From contig CAZCMI010000009.1 of NCBI GenBank assembly GCA_964499955.1, positions 1 through 30,526 on the forward strand: a stretch of DNA of 30,526 nt. Direction: 5' to 3'. The notes beneath the pieces are model-generated. The model did not search any database and was not told the origin of the DNA. It saw nothing but the letters and a program-made list of their open reading frames with translations. The stretch is from JAJYIV01 sp964499955 (GTDB lineage Bacteria; Patescibacteriota; Patescibacteriia; UBA9934; GWF2-40-263). The position numbers were made by a program, and so were the translations under genes. Shown here one piece after another: positions 22,304 through 29,596 of the stretch. The stretch's first letter is position 1. Each line of letters begins with the position of its first letter.

Positions 22304-22807
22304 ATGTTCTTGCCCATCGAACGCATCGAGGCGCGCATCTACGTGTTCCGCGGAAAGAAAGTCATGCTGGATCGGGACCTGGCTGGGTTGTATGGCATGC
22401 CGACCAAGGTGTTGAACCAGGCTGTCCGGCGCAATCCGGAGCGGTTCCCGGGGGATTTTATGTTCGAATTATCGCTGAGTGAAGCTGAAATTTTGAGGTC
22501 ACAATTTGTGACCTCAAACGACGGGCGTGGTGGACGTCGCTATAAAACCGTGGCGTTCACCGAACAAGGCGTGGCCATGCTGTCTTCCGTGTTGAAAAGC
22601 CCGCGCGCCGTGGCCGTGAACATCCAGATCATGCGGACGTTTACCAAATTGCGGGAAATCCTCATGGAAAACGCCGACCTGCGCCTGAAAATCGAAGCGA
22701 TGGAAAAGCAGTACGACGAACAATTCCGCATCGTGTTCGACGCCATCAAACGGCTGATGGACGACAACGAACCGAACGAGGACCGGGTCATCGGTTTTCG
22801 AACGTGA
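22304..22807 (+). CDS. ORF6N-domain protein
   Basis: The 167-residue protein carries an ORF6N domain, a DNA-binding module of phage antirepressors that is also common in bacterial chromosomes: IYVFRGKKVMLDRDLAGLYG (12-31), VLNQAVRRNPERFPGDFMFEL (36-56), RYKTVAFTEQGVAMLSSVLKS and VNIQIMRTFTKLREIL. A C-terminal coiled-coil-like helix (ENADLRLKIEAMEKQYDEQ) probably dimerises it. The usual C-terminal effector domain of phage antirepressors is absent. It has its own promoter and a hairpin directly before the start codon, so expression is probably tightly controlled. A role in mobile-element or stress regulation is possible but not shown. Confidence 0.88.
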   Translation: MFLPIERIEARIYVFRGKKVMLDRDLAGLYGMPTKVLNQAVRRNPERFPGDFMFELSLSEAEILRSQFVTSNDGRGGRRYKTVAFTEQGVAMLSSVLKSPRAVAVNIQIMRTFTKLREILMENADLRLKIEAMEKQYDEQFRIVFDAIKRLMDDNEPNEDRVIGFRT

Positions 22808-22872
22808 CGGGCGTGGAGGCCGGCGTCACGTTTATTGGGATGGCGGCGTAAAGGCCGCGTGTTAGGCGACGA

Positions 22873-23109
22873 TCAGCGCGCCGTTGTGATGCCGGCGTAT
22901 TCCAGCAGGCGTGCGAGCGGCACGATCAGCAGGGAAGCGACCACCGAGGCACCCACGGCGGTACCCACACCAAGGGCTATGCCTTTGAACAAATGCCGGT
23001 ACAGGCGATTATGCCGTTCCGTGATTTCGGCGAGGCGGTTCACGGCCTCTGCCAGGTCGCCGCTTGGTTGCTTCTTCGTTTCAGATTTCGCGGATGGAGT
23101 GGTTGCCAT
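22873..23109 (-). CDS. DUF5665-like small membrane protein
   Basis: The 78-residue product has a polar N-terminus (MATTPSAKSETKKQPSG), an amphipathic helix (LAEAVNRLAEITERHNRLYRH) and a Gly-rich hydrophobic segment (FKGIALGVGTAVGASVVASLLIV) that spans the membrane once. This matches DUF5665 proteins, which are of unknown function. ATG 23109 is preferred; longer starts run into the promoter region of the divergent Nudix gene. Confidence 0.65.
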   Translation of the reverse strand: MATTPSAKSETKKQPSGDLAEAVNRLAEITERHNRLYRHLFKGIALGVGTAVGASVVASLLIVPLARLLEYAGITTAR

Positions 23110-23232
23110 ATGTCCGCATTGTACCGTTTTTCCGCGCCGGGGGCACGCGCGGGCGGCAGGTCGTTCCACCCGCCGTGCCGGTTGGATGCGCGGTTGGTGG
23201 CCCGGCGAGGCCGTGTTAGGATGCGGCATCGT

Positions 23233-23667
23233 ATGATCTTCCTCGAACCGCCCAACGATTTCCAACCCAAGGTCCATGTATCCGGCTGTTACGTAACAGA
23301 TGCCGAAGGGCGTCTGCTTTTACTGCGCCGCCACCCGTTGAAAATCGAAGGAGGGACGTGGGGCGTGCCCGGCGGCAAGCATGATCCGGGCGAGACACCG
23401 CTGCAGGCGGCCTGCCGCGAACTGCGCGAGGAAACGGGACTGGACCTGCCGGAAGATGCCTTCACGCCGCTCGGCACGTTCTATGTGCGCCTTTCGTATG
23501 GCGATTTCCCGTACCATCCGTTCGCCGCCGCCGTCGAACGCGTTCCCACCATCCGGCTGGCGGCCGACGAGCATACGGAAGCCAAATGGGTTACTCCGCA
23601 CGAAGCCCTGGCCCTGCCGCTCATGGAAGACGAGGACGATGTGTTGAAACGCCTGTACCGCCTATGA
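23233..23667 (+). CDS. Nudix hydrolase 1
   Basis: The 144-residue protein has a complete Nudix box in GGKHDPGETPLQAAC followed by RELREETGL (about residues 49-72), which binds Mg2+ and cleaves a nucleoside diphosphate linked to another group. Upstream, VSGCYVTDAEGRLLLLRRHP forms the first strands. The exact substrate (oxidised nucleotides, nucleotide sugars, other) cannot be read from the sequence. Its TGA overlaps the ATG of the next Nudix gene (ATGA), so the two are translationally coupled. Confidence 0.9.
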   Translation: MIFLEPPNDFQPKVHVSGCYVTDAEGRLLLLRRHPLKIEGGTWGVPGGKHDPGETPLQAACRELREETGLDLPEDAFTPLGTFYVRLSYGDFPYHPFAAAVERVPTIRLAADEHTEAKWVTPHEALALPLMEDEDDVLKRLYRL

Positions 23668-24125
23668 CCCTCAACCCCGAAAAAGGCCACTATCAAATTT
23701 CTCTGAAGGCCATCCTGCGCGACGCCGACGGGCGCGTGCTCGGTTTGGGCGGCCGGGCGGACGGCGCGTATGTCGGGCGATTCGACCTGCCGGGCGGGCG
23801 TATCGACGAAGGCGAGTTCCGCGCGCCGTTCATCGACATTCTCAAGCGCGAAGTGGCCGAAGAACTTGGAGACGTGCGGGTGGACCTGCGGCCGTTTCCC
23901 GTCGCCGCGGGCAATCATGCGTTCCTGTCCAAGCGCTTCGGCCCGACCAAGGTGCTGTACCTGGCGTTTGAAGGCCGCTTCCTCGGCGGAGACATTCGCG
24001 TCAGCGACGAGCACGTCGGCTTCCGTTGGTTCACGCTGGACGACGCGTGCCGCGAGGAATTCTTCATCTCCGGCAATCGTGAGGTCCTGTGCCAATATCG
24101 GGACCAGTTGGCGGAGGGAGCATAG
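23664..24125 (+). CDS. Nudix hydrolase 2, expanded Nudix box
   Basis: The 153-residue protein has GGRIDEGE then FRAPFIDILK then REVAEELGDV. The metal-binding Glu residues are present, but ten residues instead of seven separate GE from REV, a 3-residue insertion within the Nudix helix. The fold is otherwise typical (YQISLKAILRDADGRVLGLGG at the start). It starts in the stop of Nudix 1 and ends at a terminator. The pair may be a duplication with diverged substrate range. Confidence 0.85.
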   Translation: MTLNPEKGHYQISLKAILRDADGRVLGLGGRADGAYVGRFDLPGGRIDEGEFRAPFIDILKREVAEELGDVRVDLRPFPVAAGNHAFLSKRFGPTKVLYLAFEGRFLGGDIRVSDEHVGFRWFTLDDACREEFFISGNREVLCQYRDQLAEGA

Positions 24126-24126
24126 G

Positions 24127-24150
24127 AGAGCGACGCGTTCGCTCTTTTTT
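24127..24150 (+). terminator. Terminator of the Nudix operon
   Basis: AGAGCGA (24127-24133) pairs with TCGCTCT (24139-24145), loop CGCGT, followed by T5. Confidence 0.85.
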
Positions 24151-24166
24151 GCTATCGTACCGACGT

Positions 24167-24862
24167 ATGAAACATCTTCCTCTTTTGCTGGGCGCCCTTG
24201 CCTTGGTCGGCGCCGGATGTGTGACGCCCGCTGCCGAACCGACGCCGCCCGTTGATGAACCTGCGGTTGAACAGGCGAATGGGACGGCAGATGAGGCGGC
24301 GGATGCGGACGTTTCATTTGTGGAAGAAACGGTCTCGTTTTCCAATGCGGAACTCGGCCTGGCGTTTGATTACCCCGCGACATGGGGTGAACCGGAGATC
24401 GTGGAAGAGCAGGGGGAGCCGGGGGAAGACGGGGCCGCGTGCGTTGCCACGCGCGCCGTCATTTTCCCGTCGTTGGGCGGTGATGCCGTCTTGATTTCCA
24501 CTGCCTCGACGGGCGATTGTGAACCGATGGGGCGCGGTGGCTATTGGGGCGATGCGGCCGTTGCCATCACAGCCGACGGGTTTCCGGTTTCCATGTGTGA
24601 GGCGAACAGTCAGACACCGACGACCTGCACGTCCTGGGAATCGGAGACCGGGTTGCGCGTGTGGCAGCGGAGCATGTCCAACTACGTGCCCGCGTTCGCG
24701 GACGAAGCGCTCGCCCGCGTGAACGAATACGCCCTGTACAACGAAGGCCATGAACTCGCCGGCGTCCTGATCTCGGAAGAACGCCTGCTGCTCTCCGGTT
24801 TGGACCACCAAACGCCCGCCCTGCGCGCCCTGGTGGAATCCATTTCCTTCGTGAAGGAATAA
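24167..24862 (+). CDS. Secreted lipoprotein, 231 aa
   Basis: The protein has a short basic N-terminus, a hydrophobic helix (LPLLLGALALVG) and lipobox VGAGC with C18, so it is probably an exported lipoprotein. A Pro/Glu/Ala-rich linker (about 20-50) leads to a globular domain. This begins SFSNAELGLAFDYPATWGEP, resembling the PsbP-like or copper-amine-like beta domains annotated in many small lipoproteins, and has four cysteines (about 92, 117, 143 and 152) that could form disulfides. A -10-like TATCGT lies ten bases before the ATG. Function is unknown. Confidence 0.82.
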   Translation: MKHLPLLLGALALVGAGCVTPAAEPTPPVDEPAVEQANGTADEAADADVSFVEETVSFSNAELGLAFDYPATWGEPEIVEEQGEPGEDGAACVATRAVIFPSLGGDAVLISTASTGDCEPMGRGGYWGDAAVAITADGFPVSMCEANSQTPTTCTSWESETGLRVWQRSMSNYVPAFADEALARVNEYALYNEGHELAGVLISEERLLLSGLDHQTPALRALVESISFVKE

Positions 24863-24888
24863 AAAACTGCCCCCGAATCAGGATTCGG
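24861..24888 (-). terminator. Terminator of the guanylate-kinase-like gene
   Basis: CCGAATC (24873-24879) and GATTCGG (24882-24888) form a 7-bp stem. On the minus strand GGGCAG and T6 follow. The gene's stop codon lies inside the stem. Confidence 0.6.
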
Positions 24889-25426
24889 AGGCGAAGGTGA
24901 CCAGCAACTTCGTGAGGTGGGCGGCGGCCTTTTGGAAGCCGCTGGGGTCCGCGTGGTCGTTCTCGATGAGGAGCGGGGCAGGCGGGTCGGGGATGAGTTC
25001 CTCCCGCACGCGGTCCGCCTCGATGCGGGACGGATCCCGCGGACGATAGTTCACGGGCCGGATGCGGACGTGGATGATCCGGTACCGTCCGAGTTCCATG
25101 AGCTTCCGGAGTCCCGGCTCCGTCAGGTCCTTCACGCCGACCTGCGTGGGACCCACGCGCTCGAATTCCGCGTGGGGCGTGCCGTACAGGTGCGGGTTCT
25201 CGGGATTGAAGACGTCGTGTTCGGCGAACCGGCTCGCAAGGACCATCTTCATGAACGTCTCGCGGTCCGCGAAGAGATAGTGCCGGTCGCTGACCGGATC
25301 CCGCGGCGAGCGGGTGGTGACCGTGCGCAGTCGGACGATGAGACCTCCGCCGACGGCGACGGCCTGTTCCATAAGGGACGTCTTACCCGCACCGGACGGG
25401 CCGGTGAGAATGACGATGGGTCGCAT
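24878..25426 (-). CDS. gmk: Guanylate kinase-like P-loop kinase
   Basis: The 182-residue protein starts with the P-loop GPSGAGKTSL (9-18), followed by the GMP-binding pattern TVTTRSPRDPVSDRHYLF (about 35-52) and the FAEHDVF..LYGTP segment that in GMP kinases contacts guanine. The second half diverges from classic Gmk: the IDxQGA motif is not clear, though R-rich RPRDPSRIEADRVREE could be the lid. It may be the cell's Gmk or a relative acting on another nucleotide. Start ATG 25426 has AAAGGAG six bases upstream, and a near-consensus promoter lies at 25483-25511. Confidence 0.8.
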   Translation of the reverse strand: MRPIVILTGPSGAGKTSLMEQAVAVGGGLIVRLRTVTTRSPRDPVSDRHYLFADRETFMKMVLASRFAEHDVFNPENPHLYGTPHAEFERVGPTQVGVKDLTEPGLRKLMELGRYRIIHVRIRPVNYRPRDPSRIEADRVREELIPDPPAPLLIENDHADPSGFQKAAAHLTKLLVTFASES

Positions 25427-25482
25427 GCGTACTCCTTTGTCGTCCGTGCGGACGACGCGGTGGGGAAGGAACGGTGTGCGAA

Positions 25483-25511
25483 GTTCTAACGGAAACGAAG
25501 CGTTTTGTCAA
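25483..25511 (-). promoter_or_regulatory. Promoter of the guanylate-kinase-like gene
   Basis: Minus-strand TTGACA (25506-25511), 17-bp spacer, TAGAAC (25483-25488). Confidence 0.7.
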
Positions 25512-25539
25512 CGTATCGTCCTTGAATGAAGGCACATCC

Positions 25540-25902
25540 ATGTCTCGGCGCCGCTCTCCCTTTCTGCCGTATCTCGCCGCGTGGATGCTCTTTGTTGCGG
25601 CGGCGTTTTGGGCCGTCCGTGCGTATGCGCCTCCGTTGGCGGACGTGTGGCGCCTGCTCGCCGCGTTGAATGCGGCGACGTTTCTGCTCTTCGGTTTGGA
25701 CAAATTGGCCGCGCGTGCCGGCGTGTCCCGCGCGCCCGAGCTTCTCCTGTATCTGACGGCGTTGCTGGGCGGCAGTGCGGGCGCGGTACTCGGCATGCTC
25801 TTGTTCCGCCACAAGACGTCGAAGACGCCGTTCCTGTTCATCATCGCGGCTGTGGTGTTGGCGCAGGCGGCACTGGTCTGGTTGCTGTGGGGCCGGAGAT
25901 AA
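25540..25902 (+). CDS. DUF1294 membrane protein
   Basis: The 120-residue protein has three or four membrane segments. It shows the DUF1294 pattern NAATFLLFGLDKLAARAG, then RAPELLLYLTALLGGSAGA (about 63-82), then MLLFRHKTSKTPF (about 87-99), where the basic RHKTSK loop follows the third helix. Proteins of this family are small integral membrane proteins of unknown function. ATG 25540 is the first methionine before the hydrophobic region. The upstream 113 nt also hold the divergent kinase promoter. Confidence 0.85.
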   Translation: MSRRRSPFLPYLAAWMLFVAAAFWAVRAYAPPLADVWRLLAALNAATFLLFGLDKLAARAGVSRAPELLLYLTALLGGSAGAVLGMLLFRHKTSKTPFLFIIAAVVLAQAALVWLLWGRR

Positions 25903-25926
25903 AAAACCGGACCAAGGGAGGTCCGG
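25901..25926 (-). terminator. Terminator of the small membrane protein pair
   Basis: CCGGACC (25907-25913) pairs with GGTCCGG (25920-25926), loop of six, followed by T6 on the minus strand. It borders the DUF1294 stop on the other strand. Confidence 0.85.
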
Positions 25927-25953
25927 GAAGGGAAGAGGCTCGACGACCGTCGC

Positions 25954-26121
25954 TCAGTCGAGCGTGCCGACGAGGTCCTTCGAGATTCGGTAGGTGGCGC
26001 GCCAGGAGACGACGCCCGCGATAATCACGACGACGGTGAAGGTGAACGGGGCGAGCAGAACGCACCCCACGGCCGCCGCCGCCATCGCCAGTCCGTGGCC
26101 GATGATCTGCGATACGGTCAT
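25954..26121 (-). CDS. Tiny membrane protein, 55 aa
   Basis: ATG 26121 follows a GGAGG-type site, and its start overlaps the stop of the preceding gene (ATGA). The product has two hydrophobic stretches (GLAMAAAAVGCVLLAPF and FTVVVIIAGVVSW) and a basic/polar tail (RATYRISKDLVGTLD). It is probably made by coupled translation with its neighbour. No family is recognised. Confidence 0.65.
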   Translation of the reverse strand: MTVSQIIGHGLAMAAAAVGCVLLAPFTFTVVVIIAGVVSWRATYRISKDLVGTLD

Positions 26122-26360
26122 GCCGCCCTCCGGCTGCCATACATGAGCCGCCTGGAAGCGGCGTGCGCGCGGGACAGGGCCCGGACCGGGAAACGGTGGT
26201 GCGTCCCCTGCGGGTCGCGGCGGTATGCCTGCACCGCCTCGCGCGTTTGCACGGCCGCGAAGGCCGCTCCTGCCACTACGACGGCAAAGGGCAGGGTGAC
26301 GAACAGGCTGGCGCCAAAGGCGCCGACGGCACCGTATTCGAGGGCAGATGCGATTCTCAC
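26118..26360 (-). CDS. Small membrane protein, 80 aa, GTG start
   Basis: The start is GTG 26360 with AAAAAGGAG six bases upstream and a consensus-like promoter at 26408-26436. The N-terminal half is hydrophobic (VGAFGASLFVTLPFAVVVAGAAFAAV, in two parts about 12-37), followed by a basic tail rich in Arg and His, so it is likely a single- or double-pass membrane protein with a cytosolic basic end. It is coupled to the 55-aa gene by a 4-nt overlap. The role is unknown. Confidence 0.65.
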   Translation of the reverse strand: MRIASALEYGAVGAFGASLFVTLPFAVVVAGAAFAAVQTREAVQAYRRDPQGTHHRFPVRALSRAHAASRRLMYGSRRAA

Positions 26361-26407
26361 GTACGCTCCTTTTTGAAAGGGGGTTCCCGTCAGGAAGACG
26401 GACGGCT

Positions 26408-26436
26408 ACGTTACGTCCGTTTGGCGCTTGTGTCAA
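26408..26436 (-). promoter_or_regulatory. Promoter of the small membrane protein pair
   Basis: Minus-strand TTGACA (26431-26436), 17-bp spacer, TAACGT (26408-26413). Confidence 0.7.
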
Positions 26437-26462
26437 GGGGTTTGTCCCCTCTTTTTTCTTCC

Positions 26463-26491
26463 TTGCGCCCGCCCCGCCTTTCCCCTACACT
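26463..26491 (+). promoter_or_regulatory. Probable secDF promoter
   Basis: TTGCGC (26463-26468), 17-bp spacer, TACACT (26486-26491), about 37 nt before the start of secD leader translation. The -35 is weak, the -10 good. Confidence 0.5.
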
Positions 26492-26534
26492 AGCCCCGTT
26501 CATTTTTGACCCTCCGTACCCGTTTTTCCGGCCT

Positions 26535-28595
26535 ATGCAAACCTGGAAGCGCAAGAAACCGTATCATCGCCCCGCTCAGGCGGGCACGACCACCGGCCGG
26601 CGCGCGCGCGTCGCGGCTGCCGGCTTCCTGCTGGCCACCGTTGTTGCCGGCCTGGCGTCCTTTCCCCAGCCGTGGAACGCCGCCGCTTCCGCCATTCAAG
26701 AGAAGACGGGCGTGGCCGTTCCGACCATTCCCGAACCGTCGTTCCGCCTGGGCTTGGACCTGCAGGGCGGCACCCACCTGGTGTACGGCGTGGACATGTC
26801 GGACATCCCCGCCGCCGACCGCGACGACGTCCTCGCCGGCGTGCGGGACATCATCGAACGGCGCGTCAACGCCTTCGGCGTGGCGGAACCGCTCGTGCAG
26901 ACCACGTCCACGGGCGGCCAGTACCGGCTGATCGTGGAATTGGCGGGCGTGCTGGACGTCACGGAAGCCGTCGCCCAAATCGGTGAAACGCCGGTGCTGG
27001 AATTCCGCGAACCCAACACCGAGTTGGACCGCGAGCCGACGGAAGAAGAACGCGCCCTGTTGGACGAAATCCAATCGACCCAGCGCGCCGACGCCGAGGA
27101 CGCCTTGGCCCGCGCCCAGCGCGCGCCCAACGACTTCGCCGCGCTCGTCGAGGAACTGTCCGTGGACCTGGCCGCCGCGGAAACGCTCGGCAAGGTGGGC
27201 AACCTTGCGGCGGACGACCCGCTCATCCAGGCGGTCACGGAAACCCGTTCCTGGGCGGGCCGCGTGGTGCCGCGCGTCGTGGAAACGGCCGAAGGCCTGA
27301 ACGTGGTGAAGTACCTCGGCCAGGCGGACGGCGAAGAAATGCTGCTTTCGCACATCCTCATCTGCCATGAAGGATCGTTCGGCTGCACGAACCCGATCCC
27401 CGAGATCGAGGCGAGCATCCTGGCCAACCGCCTGAAGGAAGAGGCGACGCCGGAAAATTTCGCCGCCCTGGCGATGGAATATTCCTCGGACCCGGGCAGC
27501 GGCTTCGCCGGCGGCGACCTGGACTGGATCGCGCCGGGGCAGACCATCCTGCCGTTCGAACTGGCCGCGCGGCAGCTCGCCGTGGGCGCCATTTCCGAAC
27601 CGGTCGTCACGGAATTCGGCTACCACCTCATTTACAAGCGTGACCGCCGGACCGTGCGGGCGCACCAGGTGGAACGCATCCTGCTGCCGCTCACGCAGAT
27701 CGAGGACATCGTGCCGCCGGAATCGCCGTGGAAGAACACGGCCCTCTCCGGCAAGCATCTGCAGCGCGCCACGGTGCAGTTCGACCCGACGGTCGGCTTC
27801 CCCTACGTCGCCCTGCAGTTCAACGCCGAAGGCGGCGACCTGTTCGCCGAACTCACCGGGCGCATGGTGGGCCAGCCCATCGCCATCTTCCTGGACGGCC
27901 AGCCCATTTCCACGCCCATCGTGCAGCAGGTCATCCACGGCGGCCAGGCCGTCATCAACGGCGACTTCACCCTGGACGAGGCGAAGGTTCTCGTGCAGCG
28001 CTTGAACGCCGGCGCCCTGCCGGTGCCGATCACCCTGTTGTCCCAGCAGACCGTCGGCCCCACCCTGGGTCTCGCCTCGCTCACGTTGAGCGTGAAGGCG
28101 GCCGCGCTCGGGTTCCTGCTGGTGGCCATTTTCATGTCCATTGTGTACCGCCTGCCGGGCGTGCTGGCCGTGCTGGCCCTGGCGCTGTACGCGGGCCTCA
28201 ACTTGCTGGCGTACCGGTTCTTCGGGGTCACGGTGACCTTGGCCGGCATTGCCGGGTTCATCCTCTCCGTGGGCATCGCCACGGACGCCAACGTGCTGGT
28301 ATTCGAACGCGTGAAGGACGAAGCGCGCGCCGGCCGCGACCTGACGTCGGCGTTGGAAGAAGGCTTCCGCCGCGCCTGGCCCCCGATCCGCGACGGCCAC
28401 CTCACCACGTTGATCGCCGCCGCCGTGTTGTACTCCTTCAGCTCCAGCTTCGTGCGTGGCTTCGCCCTGACCCTGGCCATCGGCGTGCTGCTCTCCTTCT
28501 TCACGGCTCTGACGGTCACGCGCTCGTACCTGCGCACGGCCGCGCGGACCAAGGCCCTGCGCCATCCGTGGCTGTACGGCATAAAGAACGTCTAG
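26535..28595 (+). CDS. secD: SecD translocase subunit with inserted parvulin domain(s)
   Basis: SecD works with SecF in the membrane to pull exported proteins out of SecYEG using the proton gradient. The 686-residue protein has TM1 near 25-43, the SecD motif LGLDLQGG at 72-79, ETPVLEF (151-157), then a 240-residue insertion, then the normal P1 part (IAIFLDGQPISTPIV, ALPVPITLLSQQTVGPTLG) and five C-terminal TMs with GIATDANVLVFERVKDE at 580-596. Within the insertion, about 268-368 is a parvulin (PpiC) rotamase: LLSHILI with H273, FAALAMEYSSDPGSG, GGDLDW and FGYHLIYK with H364. Residues about 186-262 look like a second, decayed copy. Such a fusion would couple translocation to proline isomerisation outside the membrane. 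secF follows after one base. Confidence 0.95.
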   Translation: MQTWKRKKPYHRPAQAGTTTGRRARVAAAGFLLATVVAGLASFPQPWNAAASAIQEKTGVAVPTIPEPSFRLGLDLQGGTHLVYGVDMSDIPAADRDDVLAGVRDIIERRVNAFGVAEPLVQTTSTGGQYRLIVELAGVLDVTEAVAQIGETPVLEFREPNTELDREPTEEERALLDEIQSTQRADAEDALARAQRAPNDFAALVEELSVDLAAAETLGKVGNLAADDPLIQAVTETRSWAGRVVPRVVETAEGLNVVKYLGQADGEEMLLSHILICHEGSFGCTNPIPEIEASILANRLKEEATPENFAALAMEYSSDPGSGFAGGDLDWIAPGQTILPFELAARQLAVGAISEPVVTEFGYHLIYKRDRRTVRAHQVERILLPLTQIEDIVPPESPWKNTALSGKHLQRATVQFDPTVGFPYVALQFNAEGGDLFAELTGRMVGQPIAIFLDGQPISTPIVQQVIHGGQAVINGDFTLDEAKVLVQRLNAGALPVPITLLSQQTVGPTLGLASLTLSVKAAALGFLLVAIFMSIVYRLPGVLAVLALALYAGLNLLAYRFFGVTVTLAGIAGFILSVGIATDANVLVFERVKDEARAGRDLTSALEEGFRRAWPPIRDGHLTTLIAAAVLYSFSSSFVRGFALTLAIGVLLSFFTALTVTRSYLRTAARTKALRHPWLYGIKNV

Positions 28596-28596
28596 T

Positions 28597-29502
28597 ATGG
28601 CTTTCAGCTTCGTTAACACCCGCCGCTGGTGGTACGCCCTGTCCACCGCGCTCGTCGTCGCCAGCATTGCCGCCATCGCCGTCTTCGGCCTGAAGTTGAG
28701 TATCGACTTCACCGGCGGCAGCCTGATGGAACTGCGGTTCGCCCAGGAAGCGCCCGCGCCCGCCGAAATCTCGTCCGTCCTCGCGGAGGCGGGCTTCGGC
28801 ACGGTGACGGCCCAGCCGTCCGGCACGCACGAGGCCCTGGTGCGCCTCGCCGAATTGGATGAAACGCGCCACCAGGAAGCGCTGGCCGCGTTGGACGCCG
28901 CCTGGCCGGGCGTGGAAGAACTGCGCTTCGACTCCATCGGTCCGGTAGTGGGGCGGGAACTGCGCTCGTCCGCCTTCCGCGGCGTGGTCGTGACCGTCGT
29001 ACTCATCGGCCTGTACATCGCCTGGACGTTCCGCCGCGTGACCAAGCCGGTGCCCTCGTGGGTGTACGGCGTGCTCACGGTGGTGGCGGCCGCCCACGCG
29101 GTGATCATCCCCGTCGGCCTCTTCGCCGTGCTGGGCCGCGTGCTCGGGTGGGAAGTGGGCACCGCCTTCGTGGCGTCCGCGCTGACCATCCTCGGGTACT
29201 CCACCAGCGACGCCGTGGTGGTGTTCGACCGCACGCGCGAGAACCTGCCGAAGCGCGCCCCCGACGAATCGTTCGCGGAGGTCGTGGACAAGAGCATTAA
29301 GCAGACCTTCGTGCGTTCGGTGAACACGAGCGTGTCCACCCTGTGCGCCCTGTTCGCCGTGCTGGTGTTCGGCGGGGACACGACGCGCCCCTTCGCCCTG
29401 GCCCTGTTCGTGGGGATCCTGGTGGGGACGTATTCCTCCCTGTTCATCGCCTCGCCGCTGTTGGCGACCGTGGAAGCCCGCCTGCGCGCGAAGAACGCGT
29501 AG
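28597..29502 (+). CDS. secF: SecF translocase subunit
   Basis: The 301-residue protein has TM1 (10-32), the SecF motif GLKLSIDFTGGSLMEL (31-46), a short periplasmic-type domain, SIGPVVGRELRSSA before TM2, and TM2-TM6 with GYSTSDAVVVFDRTREN in the conserved TM4-5 region and SVNTSVSTLCAL. It contains no extra domain, unlike its partner SecD. It starts one base after the secD stop, so the two are co-translated, and it ends at a strong terminator. Confidence 0.97.
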   Translation: MAFSFVNTRRWWYALSTALVVASIAAIAVFGLKLSIDFTGGSLMELRFAQEAPAPAEISSVLAEAGFGTVTAQPSGTHEALVRLAELDETRHQEALAALDAAWPGVEELRFDSIGPVVGRELRSSAFRGVVVTVVLIGLYIAWTFRRVTKPVPSWVYGVLTVVAAAHAVIIPVGLFAVLGRVLGWEVGTAFVASALTILGYSTSDAVVVFDRTRENLPKRAPDESFAEVVDKSIKQTFVRSVNTSVSTLCALFAVLVFGGDTTRPFALALFVGILVGTYSSLFIASPLLATVEARLRAKNA

Positions 29503-29530
29503 CCGCTCCACCCGCCGCCGCTTCGGGAAA

Positions 29531-29553
29531 CCGCCCCCATCCGGGGCGGTTTT
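29531..29553 (+). terminator. Terminator of secDF
   Basis: CCGCCCC (29531-29537) pairs with GGGGCGG (29543-29549), loop of five, followed by T4. Confidence 0.85.
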
Positions 29554-29596
29554 CATTTCGTCCGCGGCGCCCGCGCGTGTTATACTCAAGGCCGAT

